Origin: Pseudofabraea citricarpa
Lineage: Eukaryota > Ascomycota > Leotiomycetes > Helotiales > Dermateaceae
Assembly: GCA_029641185.1 (NCBI GenBank)
Contig: JAPWGK010000032.1
Span: 186,001-250,000 of the forward strand
Reading direction: 5' to 3'
DNA: 64,000 nucleotides
A program made the translations under genes and the position numbers. Positions 23,280-35,639 of this stretch are shown here, piece by piece. The notes below the pieces were generated by a model that was not told the origin of the DNA, ran no database searches, and saw only the letters and a list, made by a program, of their open reading frames with translations. Positions within the stretch are counted from its first letter, which is position 1. Each line of letters opens with the position of its first letter.

Positions 23280-25094
23280 GGTGGATTAAATCTGGGTGGC
23301 AGTGTGAGATGGGTTGAAACTGAGGTTACGATTGCGATTGCGACTGCGAATGACTTACCTTGGTCTTATTATTTGTTTGGAGTGGACACGTTGAGATGTT
23401 GATGTTGGAGGCTGGATGCTGGATGCTGGATGATGTGCCCTGGCCTAGTGCAGGGGTTCACAGGGTCGTCCAGATTTGGGGATGGCATTTGAGCGAATCA
23501 GATAGACCCGCCCTTGTTGCCCGCCCGCATTTCACTAAGAGTACCGTAGCTCACAGGGGGAGGTGGGAGATGCTAAAGAGCTGTTGTCCTTGACAATATT
23601 TTTGATATTCACAATTAATTGGAAAGCTGCTTGCGTTTATGTATCTGCATCATCTGGTAACTAATTGAAACATCATCTTTATGGCTGGTCTTTGTTTTGG
23701 ATATTGAGATGCGGACCTCGAACCATGCATCTTGAGGTGTTATATTTTCTGAGACATATTCTTTCAATAAGAATAAAAGTGGAGTGATCTTGTAATTGAT
23801 TTGAGTATTGAGCAAGTGTGTCTCCTTAGGCAGCCAAATACATTGATGATATTGCAGCACTGCATTGACGAATAAGATTCCTCTGTCACGTGGAGGAGAA
23901 TAGATTATCCGCGACCCCGCCCTCCCAAAACGGTAAAGCCTCTGTATCAGCGATAACGACGTCTGACATTTCTCTCATCCCAACCAACCTCCTCTTTACC
24001 CCAAAATCTCTCACCGAGTATATACCATCAATACTTACAACTTCTCTTCCCAAAGATTCTCGCCGAAGTCGCGTGGTTTCTAATCACATGAGTCACTCAT
24101 CCCATGCCCGCGCCTGCTATTTCGGGTCCAAATCAGGCAGAGCTTGTCGAGTCTCCCGCTAGCGGCCTCGTCCGTCAGCACACTTTCAGCTCGACGTGCA
24201 GTGGTTCAATCAAGCATCCAAGCAAGCATTTATCGCCATCACTACAACCTCCCCCCTTCCCCCCTTCCCCACGAATACCACCACGCCTAGTCACGTTCCT
24301 CGCGAGCCACAGGCTACAAGATGTTTGTCCTGAGTATGCGCGGGTGGTGTCTGGAGAGCTGGCTCGCTCGCTCGGTACCCAGGGTACCTTGCTTGCTTGG
24401 TGCCGGTGGAGAGCCCATCATTGAGCCCTACCAGGCTGCAGCTCACTGCCTCAGTACAAGCCTCCACACAGGCCTTGAGTCGAGACTCCAATGATGCCAT
24501 TTCCTCCAGACATCGAATTCATGATTCGATGGGACACGCGCGGCTGTGCTGGAGCCAGCAATGAGGCCCAATCCTTTGTCTGGTGCCTTAAAGGCCTCAA
24601 TCCCTCGTCATATGCCTCTCTTTCGGTTTGTTTCTGCTTTGTTCACTGCCGGATTGCCAGTCGCGGGAACTGAGCAATGCTCGCTCTGAGTCACGGCCAA
24701 ATTCTCCGTAGTCTTGATCAGTTTAAGGCAACGGCGAGCTTAAGCCCCAAAGAGCTGATCCGCCTTAGGCAACTCCAGCTCACCGAGAGCTTTGCTTGCT
24801 CGCTCGTAGTATCAAATTCTGATACCTTGGGGGCTTGGACATGGCAGAGCAACAGGCACTTTCGCAGGGCATAACTCAGGAGCTAACCTAGAGGTATAAG
24901 TATCTCTGTCTATTTCTCAAGCTCCCTCCTTGTATATCTCACGCACTGCAAACAAGCACCCGCAGATTCAACTTAGGCTCGAACCAAGCAGACTCGACCA
25001 CAAATCAAAGTCACTCGTCTCGACCGTCATACACAAACAAGCCAGCACCATATCTTCCGCCGCTTTTCCCACCTCTCACTCAATCACATCAAAA
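23280..25094. other. Intergenic region between FKBP and the small-protein gene
   Basis: About 1.8 kb holding the FKBP promoter on the left and the promoter/5' leader of the small gene on the right. 24.1-24.9 kb is rich in GCTTGCTCGCTCG- and CAAGCA-like strings. No supportable gene or RNA. Confidence 0.5.
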
Positions 25095-25374
25095 ATGGCC
25101 GGAAGCAAGAGAGAGGTTATCCACCGTGTCCCCGACACCAGTAAGCACCCAATACCACTCTCTGGACTTCTCCTTGTACTAACATGTCTCTTCAGAGGAC
25201 AAGAGAGCGTCATCAAAGTACAGCGATAAAGCCGTTGTCGTCAATCGAGCCCAGAGCGGATACACCAAGGACGATGTTCAGACTGCGCACAAAAGCTACT
25301 ATCCAGCAGGAAGTGTGAGCGATCGACGCTTGGATTCTCGAGGCACCCAAGACTACATCCATTACCGACGATGA
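25095..25374 (+). CDS. Small conserved-looking protein of unknown function, 74 aa
   Basis: Not recognised as a named family. Model: join(25095..25140,25196..25374). Exon 1 reads MAGSKREVIHRVPDT; the GT-AG intron (25141-25195, 55 nt) has a CTAAC branch site and splits a codon, after which the frame continues KDKRASSKYSDKAVVVNRAQ and ends in DYIHYRR. The protein is basic and hydrophilic, without signal peptide or membrane segment. A strong ATG context (aaaATGGCC), a clean intron and a stop shortly after a Tyr/Arg-rich ending support a real gene. The long pyrimidine-rich leader resembles that of a well-expressed gene. Function unknown. Confidence 0.6.
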
Positions 25375-26543
25375 GAAAGGACAGTTTGGGCATGTGGGGA
25401 GGGAGAGTGCCGGTCGTGATCGTACCATCGCTCTTCTCTCTTATCTCACTCCCTACACGAGTCCAGACCAGAACCTCGAGTCTACACCGCAACACCGCAT
25501 TCCTTTTATCCGAGCAACTTTCACCAATTTCTTACCTGGGGTCTTGCATTTGGGAGGAACACTGTTTTACACCACGATATCACTATTGGTAGTGGGGATG
25601 GGTAGCATTAGATTTTTTTCTATCATGTAACAAACATGAACAAACATCGGGGTCGCCCCACGGCACTACGCCTCGATATTGTAGAAGGGAGGTGGAGATT
25701 TTGAAAGCGTGCCAAAAGCACTGTCTTGTATTATTGCATATTCATTAGTCACAGAATGGAAACCAAATTAATCTGCGCATCTTGTCCTGCCGTGATATTC
25801 CAATGGACTCGAATCTCGCCCTGTGGTGTCACTGCCTCGCTCTCTCGGTAGTCAGCCTTGCATTGGCTTGCTCAATTAGGTTGGCTGTACGGACAGGTAC
25901 TGCAGGTGAGGCAAAGGTGACCTGCCCTGAAGATGTAACGGTTGATATGCTTGCTTACGAATTTCAAGGCTGACTTGGGTAATGATGGGTTTGGTGCTGA
26001 CAGAATATTTGCCACTCTCACGTTTTGCTCTGTTGGTGGTGGTGGTGCTCGTGGTGCTGGTGGTGAGGGATTATTGATGGGGGGTTTGCCATAGAGCCAC
26101 GAGAGAATGGTATATTGATTGAGGCAGTTGGAGTTGACGGGAATCCTTTGGAATGGGGTATGAGTGGGCGAATGAGTGCTGGTTCTTAGCTGATTGTATG
26201 CTTGCTTTATGGTTAAAGAGCTTTGGGTATAAGTGAAAGGAGAGAGCGTTAATCCCTAGTGGGGTTGAGTTGAGCTCTTGGAAATGGCGAGGCTTCCTTA
26301 TCGCTACCTTATCTACACGTGTTGATTTCGAAAAGCTGTTGATGGCCGTGATTGAATGCCTCAGGCTAGTACACCCAAGCTAAACCCAAAAAAGTCTGGC
26401 AGATTCGCTCGCTTGTGCCCCACCCCGTCGCGCCCACACAAACTTTTCGAATTCGCAGAAGTGCTTTGAATTCTCGATAATTGATCATCGCCAACCTCGA
26501 CCACCCCGAATTGAACCTCACATTCCCGATCAATTCGAACAAT
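25375..26543. other. Intergenic region upstream of RPS2
   Basis: Contains the 3' end of the small gene and the RPS2 promoter. A GGTGGT-type trinucleotide-rich run lies near 26035-26070. No gene supported. Confidence 0.5.
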
Positions 26544-27473
26544 ATGGCTGACGCAGCAAGAGGCGGAGCTCGCGGCGGTGGATTTGGATCCCGCGGTGAC
26601 CGTGGAGGAGAGCGTGGAGGAGACAGAGGCCGTGGACGTGGAAGACGTGGACCTCGCCGTGGTGCCAACAAGAACGAGGAGAAGGAATGGCAACCCGTCA
26701 CTAAGCTTGGTCGTCTCGTCAAGGACGGAAAGATCAAGTCCATGGAGGAGATCTACCTCCACTCCTTGCCCATCAAGGAGTACCAGATTGTCGATTTCTT
26801 CTTGCCCAAGTTGAAGGATGAGGTCATGAAGGTATGTGTCTACAGCTCTGCGCAGAAAAATGCGATGATGGAGGGACATAATCCAGTATCTGACACTTTT
26901 GCGCCTACAGATCAAGCCCGTCCAGAAGCAGACCCGTGCCGGTCAACGTACCCGTTTCAAGGCCATCGTTGTCATCGGTGACTCTGAGGGACATGTTGGT
27001 CTTGGTATTAAGACCTCCAAGGAAGTCGCAACTGCCATCCGCGCTGCCATCATCATCGCAAAGTTGAGCGTTCTCCCAATCCGAAGAGGTTACTGGGGTA
27101 CCAACTTGGGTCTTCCTCACTCCCTCCCAACCAAGGAGAGCGGAAAGTGTGGTTCCGTCTCTGTTAGAGTAAGTTGGATTCTCCAAGCTGCAAACTCTTG
27201 TACTGACTTTCTCAGCTTATCCCAGCTCCCCGTGGTACCGGTCTTGTCGCCTCCCCAGCTGTCAAGCGTCTTCTCCAACTTGCTGGTGTTGATGATATCT
27301 ACACTTCTTCTTCCGGATCTACCAAGACCCTCGAGAACACCCTTAAGGCCACTTTCGTCGCTGTTGGCAACACATACGGTTACTTGACTCCCAACTTATG
27401 GAAGGAGACCAAGCTCATCAGAAGTCCTTTGGAGGAGTTTGGTGATGTTCTACGTGCTGGCAAGAGATACTAG
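26544..27473 (+). CDS. RPS2: 40S ribosomal protein uS5 (Rps2)
   Basis: Structural protein of the small ribosomal subunit near the mRNA entry channel, contributing to decoding accuracy. Model: join(26544..26831,26911..27168,27216..27473), 267 aa, all junctions in phase 0. The N-terminus is a Gly/Arg-rich (RGG) segment, residues 6-40, a typical arginine methylation target. The S5 N-terminal domain spans about 90-155 ([31 protein letters not shown]) and the C-terminal domain about 165-240 ([20 protein letters not shown]). Introns are 79 and 47 nt, GT-AG. Codon use is biased to C-ending codons, as expected for a highly expressed gene. Confidence 0.97.
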
Positions 27474-27924
27474 ATCTGGGTTGGGTTGTGGTTATGCGTT
27501 ACGGGGTTTTTCATGTGCACAAAACATACCTGCAAATGAGCCAATGTTCTATAGCTTCGTCTAATTGAACCACGAGGTTTCTTCAATTCGGTTTTCCATG
27601 CATGTGTTTTGAGGCTTTGGGTGTTTTTGGCGGGAAGAAGATGGTGGCTCTTGCCGTACCTGCTACATACGATTTCAACGAACCAGGTAAGTTGGGAAAA
27701 CAACTGAGGAAGGAACACACTCATACACCCAGCTGCTTATATTTCTCGTTCCCTTCCATTCTCTCGTTCTCTTTCTTACAACCATCACCACTTTTGCTCG
27801 TTTTTGGGAGTTTTGGAACCTCTCACACACCACACACTCTCTCATTTTGATCTCTCTTTTGGTCCCCATTCCATTCTCTCACTCACCCCACACTCTTTCT
27901 GCATCCACAGGCATTACTGTGAAG
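27474..27924. other. Intergenic region between RPS2 and the large surface-protein gene
   Basis: Holds the RPS2 3' end and a pyrimidine-rich leader (27.72-27.91 kb) in front of the next gene. A CTGCATCCACAG string at 27900-27911 could be the acceptor of a 5'-UTR intron, but no donor can be fixed. Confidence 0.4.
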
Positions 27925-30900
27925 ATGCATTTGTCCCGCCGGCTTGGACCTGGAACGGTTAGGTTGGCAGCCATCACAATGCTTATTGCATTGTCTGTTC
28001 TCGCTGTTGTATCGATTGGCGAAGGATTCAAGATTTATTCCGAGCAACAGCAACGCATGGATGGTCGTCAGCTGGTCGAGAGACAAGTTTCACTTCCTTC
28101 TGCTAGGTAAGATGGCCACGAGAGTTTCCTGACATGTGGATACTTATGTCTGTAGTACTTTGCCTCTGTCCCCCACTCAAATGGCCACTCCCGCTGAAGG
28201 AGTTATCGATGCTGTCCCTACTCTGGTCGGAACTGTCACCACTGCGATTGATAATCTCAACACCCCCCTTTCAAACACGGCTGGTTCTGACACAGACTCG
28301 ACCTTTCAGACAACTTCTCAAGAAATCTCCGATGCTGTCAATGGTGCTCTGGGAGATGTCGCAGGTAATATCCAAAACATTGCTGGTGCTCCAGTTCCAG
28401 ATTCTTCGGAGATACTCTCTGCTCTCTTCGCAGGTGGAGCCGAGTCTGTCTCAAGTCTGTTGAGTGAGGCTAGGCAAAGAACCACTCTGCTCAACACTGC
28501 AGCAAGCCTTCCGACTGCTCTCCTTGATGCTTCACCAGATCCAGTCATTCTTCTATCTGCTACTGCTCAAACGTCGCCTGCTTTGAGCAACATTGGTGGC
28601 TTTCTGACCTCGACAACTCCCACAGTCTTGATATCACTGCCCACTGCACTTTCTATGCAGCCACAGGTTCCAATCCCATTAATCTCCACCTGTCCGGCAG
28701 TTACAAGCACAGAATTCATACAAATTGGTTGCCCAACCCGTCTACCTGAATTGAATCCAGGCACTGTCACAGAGACTTTTCTCAGCACTCACTTTGCTTT
28801 TGCAACGACAGAGACTCAATTTGTAGCAGCTTTTACCGTCACTACTACTGCTTACCAGGTCATCAGGTATGTTAAAACTCCCAACTTCACATTGACTCAA
28901 TACTGATCAGCTATGAAGTACTTGCCCTGCTCCTCAAGTCTACCCAATTGCCGGTATTCCTTACTATCAACCAGCCCCTCAATACCCTGTTCCTGCTGCA
29001 CTTCCTGGAAGTTGTAGCTGTGGAAGTCTGGACCATCATCACACTGACTGTCCTGCATATGGCTCGCTCCCATTGAACTCTTGTCCTGATACTGGGCTCA
29101 TTTGTCCCGAGTGTCCTGGTGGTTACTTCTGTCCTCCTCGAGGAGTTCCCGCACAACAGTATCCATGTGGATTAGGCTTTCCTTGTTCATACTGCAGTCA
29201 AGGTCATTACTGTATTCCAAATCTCCAGCCAGTCACTCCGCTTAGTATCACTTCCATGGCCTCACTGCCGACTTTGGGATTTTCACCGTAAGTTGTGGCA
29301 TCCATTGCCATTTGACTTTTTACTGACTATTTTCTCTCAGGTTGCCTATTGCACCAACCTCGCTATTGACATTGACCCGCAGCTCAATGACAAGTCCGGC
29401 TCCCGTAACAACTGTCTTTCAACCGAGTACTGAGGCCATTGCAAGCCAAACAATTCCATCCAGACCGTTATCTACCTTGATCAATGGATCAGTCTTGGGT
29501 CCGTCATCGACTGCTGGTTCTACTTTGATCCCCAACATGAGTGCAAGCTTTATCCTCCCTACCAGCACTATGTTACCTGCTTCTGCAACTGTTAGATCAT
29601 CTGTGCTTGCTGGATCAGAATTATTCACTGGCTTGAGTACAATTACAATGCCCTCAACGACCCCAACTGCTTCTATGTTAATTGGTTCATCTTTGATCAC
29701 TGGATCTGGCTCGAGTCCTGTACTGTCAACCGTTGTCGTTTCACCTGTTGCTTCTATCTCTGTTAGACCATCATTGGTTGCCGAATCCAGCTTGGTGTCG
29801 ACTTTGGGTATAAGCTCCATGTTCTCGCCGGTCTTTAGCACGACTTCTGCTTCTGGACCAAGTAGATCATCCATGGCGATTGAAACCACCCTATTCTCTG
29901 GTCTCAGTTCAAACTTAGCTTTAGTCTCAACAATCGTCTCAATACCTACTTCGGTGTCAGCCATATCGTCTTTGGCCGCATCTACAAGCCCATCAGCTGC
30001 ATCATCTAGTCTTCTCTCTTCTACCTCGAGCCGGCTTACTACGTTTTCTCTATCCAGCAACATTGGATTGACGGCAAGTCTCTTGGCTTCATCTATAAGT
30101 GCTAGTCAAACCACCGAGGAGTTGTCAGCCTTACCGGGAAGTTCTTTAATTACTCAATTATCATCATTGACTTCGTCCGGAACTGCTTCTAGTCCTATCA
30201 CTGGTTTATCTACTTTGCCTTCATTTAGTGGTTCTTCTAGCCAAAACATTGAGCCATCGACTTCCGCTCTATCCATGGCTTTGTCCAGCTCCATTGAAGC
30301 ATTTACTGCTCTTTCGCAGTCTTCCACTCAAGCTCCGAGTCTGCTCTCTTCTGTATCATCTACCAGACTTAGTGTCTTGTCTTCAGTTTCAGCAACTCTC
30401 AGTGCAGCTACGTCTTCAAATTCACTGGTTGCGTCAAACACTGCGGGATCTACTCTCATGTCTTCATCTGTACTACTTCCGAGTTCTGTGGGTATATTCA
30501 CAACCATTAGTTCGGCTACCGGGTCTACTTCACCATCTTCAACAACCACGCCTCCGTTCCCGTCAATTCCTTGTCTTGGTGGAGGTTATGGTTTCTTGTC
30601 ACAGGATTGTACCTTTGGAGTGCTACCTACCACTGTTTCCCCACAATTCCCTACGACGGTTTCAGGTGCAAGGCCAACACCCACAATCCCTTGTGTTGGT
30701 GGAGGCTTCGCATACTTTGCTATGGATTGTATTAACGGCGTCCTTCCATCCAGTACTTCCGGTGGGCCACTCGTCAGTCTTTTATCAACATCAATCCCGA
30801 CAATATCCATCGCGCTCCCGACCACTATCGGACAGTCAATTGTCAGTCTTCCACCAGTGTCTATATTGAGCCTTTCTATTCCTCTCCCAACCACTCTCGG

Positions 30901-33109
30901 ACAGTCAATTGCTAGTCTTCCATCGCTGTCTGTTCCAACCTTGTCTGTACTTCCCTCGACTATTTCTGGACAGTCAATTATCAGTCTTCCAGCGGTGCCT
31001 GTTCCAACCATGTCCGCACTTCCCTCGACTATGTCTGGTCAGTCAATTGCTAGTATCCCACCGGTATCTCTACCGACCCTTTCTACTCCTGTGCCAAGTA
31101 TTCTTGATCAGTCAACTGTCAGTCTTCCGTCGATAGTATCTGTCCCGACGTTCTCTATTCTCACCTCAATAACTTCTGGCCTATCAATCGCTAGTCTTCC
31201 AATGGGCTCTATCTTTCCTTCTCCTGGTTCTGGACAGCCAACCACCAGCGTTCCATTGATCCCTATTCCCTCCATTTCCATCCCGGCAATTCCCGTTTCT
31301 ACTGGAAATCCTGTTGCTGAAGATGTAACCTCATTGATTGGTGGTGTCAACAACGCGGTTTCTGGTCTTGTTGATACAGTCGCTGGTGGGGCCTCGAATG
31401 TTATTGAGAATACTAGAAATTCAGTCTCTGGCCTCTTGAATACTGCAACTGGAGACTTGTCATCAGTGGTTGATGGTGTGACTGAAGCTGCTGGAAACCT
31501 TGCAGATACTATCAGTCAAAACGCAAATTCAATCCTTGCAGATATTGCGAGCGGTACTGGTGGAACTGACATAGCCAGTGGTATCTCAAACCTTGTTGAT
31601 AATATCAATAGTGGCTTGACTGGTCTTGTTGGAAGTGTTTTGAGCGATTCAACAAACGCTGCCGCCAACCTCGGTGATGCTGCTGGAGATATTGTGAACA
31701 CAGTCACTCAAGATGCTACAGACATTCTTTCAAATACAGCAAATAGTGCTGGGAATGTCGCCAACTCCGTAGCAGAACCCGTTGCAAACATTATATCCGG
31801 CGCTTCAGGACTCACCGAGTCACTTCCTGGTCCCGTTTCACCAACTGGAATCACGGACACTGCCTCTCAACTTCTTGGTGCAATTCTCAACGGAAATGAT
31901 GGCGTCCAAGGGATAACTGATACGGCTGCCAATAATCCTCTTGCGGGAGCTTTGAATGGAGGTTCTGGAAGCGTCCCAGCTCCAGCTGACCTGCTGAGTA
32001 CTCTTATTGGCAATACTGGAAACAACGGACAGAGCCCTACCGCTTTTGTAGATCCTCTTCTCAGTTCTCCGACCGGAAATACTGGAATCGTTTCAGATCC
32101 AGTAACAAACCTACTTGGTACACTTCTTAATGGTATCGGCAACACTGCACAGGACCCTGCAAGTTCTACTGGACCTCTAGTGAATCCTTTGACTGGCAGT
32201 TCTGGAGGATCGAATCCAGCTGCTGTACCTTCGACTGATACTGTAGGTGTTTTGAATGCTATCCTCAACAGCGCTGGAGCTACTTCGCCCGCCAGTTCAA
32301 ACCCTATTGATACTGTTGTCAGTCCCTTGACTGGAAACTCTGGGGTTATAAACCCTGCCGTTGTACCTTCAATGGATGCCGCGAGTGCCTTGAATGCCAT
32401 TCTTAATGGTGCAGGACCTGCTTTACCAATTAGCAACCCCGCTGGAGCTATTGTCGAACCTTTGGCTGGAAACTCTGCTATTGTCCCTTCAACCGACGCT
32501 GCAAGTCTGTTGAATGCCGTTCTTAGCAGTACAGCACCTGCTTTACCAATCAGCAACCCGACTGAAGCCATTGCCAACCCTTTGGCTGGAAATCCGGGCG
32601 TTGCAAATCCTGCTTTGGTGCCTTCGACTGACGCTGCGACTATCTTGAATACCGTTCTCGGCATGGCAGGAACTACTCCACAAACCAATGGTAACCCTGC
32701 TGGAGCTCTTGTCAACTCTTTGACTGGAACCTTGAGCAATGCTCCTGCGAACCCTGCACTCCTCAATGTTCTATCAGGAAATGGTGGCAATACCTTGGCC
32801 AACACTCCCACTGTTAACAATGCGGCTGGTCTACTTGGTTCGCTTCAAGGCTCAAATGCTGGTACTGGTTCTTTAACAAACATCGTCCAACCAGCCGCAG
32901 GCAATGCCGTTCAAGCAGCTGCCGGCAATGGACTCCTCAGCGGTCTGGGATCCACTGGTCTTCTGAGATCATCCCCTTCCAGAGGATTGCTTGGTGGAAT
33001 TGGCTTGAAAAAGAAGAGACAAGGTCCAAGCAAGAGAGATGAGATGGTGCTTGGAGATTGGGAAGAGAACTGTTATGAAATTGGCGAATGCGATTTTGTT
33101 AACCAGTGA
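27925..33109 (+). CDS. Very large modular Ser/Thr-rich surface-type protein, 1,676 aa
   Basis: No family recognised over the full length. Model: join(27925..28106,28156..28866,28919..29287,29341..33109); phases agree at all three GT-AG introns. Residues 13-32 form a hydrophobic signal/anchor segment preceded by Arg. Exon 2 (61-298) is Ala/Thr-rich. Exon 3 (298-421) is Cys-rich (CSCGSLDHHHTDCPAYG, CPECPGGYFCPP, CSYCSQGHYC). Exon 4 has, in order: a mucin-like Ser/Thr stalk (~421-825); two copies of an IPC-GGG...DC-x-GVLP module (~830 and ~870); about eight LPST-x-GQSI-xSLP repeats (~900-1075); an Asn/Gly/Ala helix-prone region (~1077-1250); Asn/Pro/Gly repeats with a PSTDAA...LNA core (~1267-1607); and a basic end with KKKRQ and SKRDE followed by a 22-residue peptide with two Cys. 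Likely cell-wall or extracellular. No GPI signal is seen at the C-terminus. Confidence 0.8.
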
Positions 33110-33818
33110 GCGATACGAGACGGAGAAAAGATTCTATATATTTTATGATGGTCAGTTCGATATTTTAATCAGGATTTCGAGTTTTCATGACAGGTTTATG
33201 ATAGGAGGAAGAAGGCTTGGCCCTACTTTGATGAGGAGACACTTTTATGGAGGAACATGGGCAATTTTGGAACTGTACTTTCTTAGTTAGAATTCAGATT
33301 CATTCATTTATTTATCTAGGTTTCCAGAGGTGATTTTGAGTTGAAGCTTGTGACATGGCGTGGATGTAGCTCGGCGATTGAAAAGTAATGTGGCAGAACA
33401 GCCGGCTGGCTGGTTTCAATGTGGTTTATCAACTCTCACCTTATCTGCTTTTCAATTTTTGTTTATCCAGCTGCCGAAAAGATTACAATTACTTCAAATT
33501 ATAGTGATTGTAAAAGCCCAAAGTTGCAATAATTTCAACTCCGGCGTGGTAGCCCAGTCAGATTGGGCTTAGCGCCAACTTTCCCCCTTTTTAGCTCGCA
33601 TAGCTTATGTTCACCGCTGTCCCTCGAGATGCCGACACATCAGAATTGAGTTCAACAACATCAGAACCTTTTTTAAGCACTGCAGTGCACAGTAGCCTTG
33701 TTTCACCGAGTGGTGTTGCAGCTGCATGATAATGACCAAGTCCCGCACCTATAAGTATAGGTAGACGACATGTTGAAGTCTCCACAACATACAGTACCGT
33801 TACTGTTGAGTTCCCAAT
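33110..33818. other. Intergenic region before the P450
   Basis: 709 bp with the 3' end of the surface-protein gene and a possible P450 promoter (a TATAAGTATAGG string near 33750). A TAGCCCAGTCAG string at 33550 resembles a tRNA A-box but no B-box follows. Confidence 0.4.
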
Positions 33819-35639
33819 ATGCTATTCCTCATCATCTCTTTCTTCCTCGTCGTCCTTGTTCTCCTACTCGCGGGCAGGGCTCTCCATAACATCTACCTTC
33901 ACCCTCTCTCTTCTTACCCCGGCCCGAAATCCTGGACGTCGTCGTACCTCCCTTGGGCGCGGGCCTGTATCCGCGGGGACCTGTACCTCAAGCTCGCAGA
34001 GCTGCACGGTGTCCACGGGCCCGTCGTGCGCATCGCACCGAACTACCTGTCGTACATCGACCCCGCAGCCTGGAAGGACATCTACGGGCTCCGGCCAGAC
34101 GTCGCGGACAAGGGCGAGCTGGGCAAGACGAAGCTGTTCCGCGCGGATCGCGGCGGCGTGAAGGGCATTACGCAGGTTGATGATCTGAAGGGCCATGCGA
34201 GGATCAAGGGCGCCTTCAGAGGCGCTGTCGATGCGAAGGGCGTTCGCGACCAGGAGCACAGGATTTTCGCCTTTGGCGACAGGTTGGTCGAGAAGCTCAC
34301 GCTGAAGCTGCCATAGGACGCCGGGAGAGTCGATATGCAGAAGTGGATCGTCATGGCTATCTTTGACCTCATGGGCGTTTTGATGTTTGGTGAGGAGGTC
34401 GGGGATTATGGGTGTTTGAAGACGGGCGAGGTACATCGTTGGTATGTTTGTTTCTTTCCTTTTCTTTTTGGGGGTGGAGAAGGAGGTTGCTTTTCTTACG
34501 GGGGGTTGTTATTGTGAGCTTGAAGCTGATGAGTATCATTAGGGTCCAAGTGGTCAATGATTTCACGGCTGCTACCACCGTCCAGGCGATGTGTCGACTA
34601 TTCACACCTCTCGATAAGATCCTGCTCAGTCTGGTTCCTCGCTCGGCCATGGAGACTCGAATTTGGCATCGCAAATTCACTCTTGAACGGGTCCAAAAGA
34701 GGATAGAGATGCAAACTACGAGCGAGAAAGAGTTAAAACCAGATTTGTAAGTTCTTTGTTTTACTCGCCTGTTTTGATTTTTTACTGAATGATGCAACAG
34801 TATGACCAATGCCCTCAAAACACTCAATAGTCCTACAGGTCTTACCCTACCAGAACTCCAAGTCACATCCGAAACGTTTGTTCTTGCCGGCGCAGAAACA
34901 ACAGCGTCCGCGCTCACAGGAACCGTCTTTCTTCTCCTCGACAACCCCTCGACCCTCTCCCTCCTCACATCCGAGATCCGCACCGCGTTCCCAAATTCCT
35001 CAAAAGAGATGACCGTCTCTAGTCTCAACCAGCTCACCTACCTCAGCGCCGTCATCGAAGAATCACTCCGCCTCCTCCCTCCCGTAGCTGGAACGATGAA
35101 CCGCATGACGCCCGAGAATGAGGGCGTCGTCATTGCAGGGAAATATGTTCCACCGAACACGTATGTGGGCGTCAATCACTGGGCGACGTATCGCAGCGAG
35201 AGGAATTTTGTGGATCCCGAGCGTTTCCTGCCCGAGAGGTGGTTTAGGGATGCGGAGAGGGACGAGAGGTTCCATGGTGATAGAAGGGCGGCGATGCAGG
35301 GGTTTGGAGTTGGCCCGAGGGCTTGTATTGGGAGGAGGTGAGTTTCTTTCTCTTTTTTCTGCCTTCTTTTTGTCCCCTTCCTGCTCCTCTTTTTACACTT
35401 CTCTTCTCCTTTTGAGTCCAGTGGAGGCTCGGATTCTCGACGAGTACATGCTTACCGTGAGTCGTTTCTCCTTGCGTAGTTTCGCCTATGCCGAGATGAG
35501 AATCTTCATCGCCAAGCTACTGTGGGAGTTTGATCTCGAGCTATGTGAGGAGAGTCAGGATTGGCTAGGAGCGCAGAGAGTGTTTATGGTGTGGGAGAAG
35601 AAGGCTTTGTGGGTGCGGTTGAAGACTGTGCAGAGGTAA
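33819..35639 (+). pseudogene. Cytochrome P450 with a single in-frame stop codon
   Basis: Heme monooxygenase of the fungal microsomal type. Exons: 33819..34441, 34543..34746, 34801..35337 and 35480..35639; these give 508 codons including the terminal stop, all in phase. An N-terminal membrane anchor (LIISFFLVVLVLLLAG) precedes the proline-rich hinge (HPLSSYPGPKSW). The I-helix reads LAGAETTAS, the K-helix is EESLR, the PERF-like motif is PERFLPERW, and the heme loop is FGVGPRACIGR with the thiolate Cys, then SFAYAEMR. The only defect is TAG at 34314-34316 (codon 166), between LTLKLP and DAGRVDMQKW; reading continues in the same frame after it. It could be a recent nonsense mutation (for example from CAG) or a sequence error. 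The anchor and motifs suggest the CYP65-like group, with limited certainty. No biosynthetic partner gene is adjacent. Confidence 0.82.

Noticed and set aside
29419..32820. Long minus-strand open frames (up to 317 codons) opposite the large surface-protein gene
   Set aside because: They arise from the repetitive Ser/Thr/Asn codon pattern of the sense gene; none has an independent start context, introns or motif.
33540..33580. Possible tRNA (A-box-like TAGCCCAGTCAG)
   Set aside because: No B-box or acceptor-stem pairing within tRNA distance.
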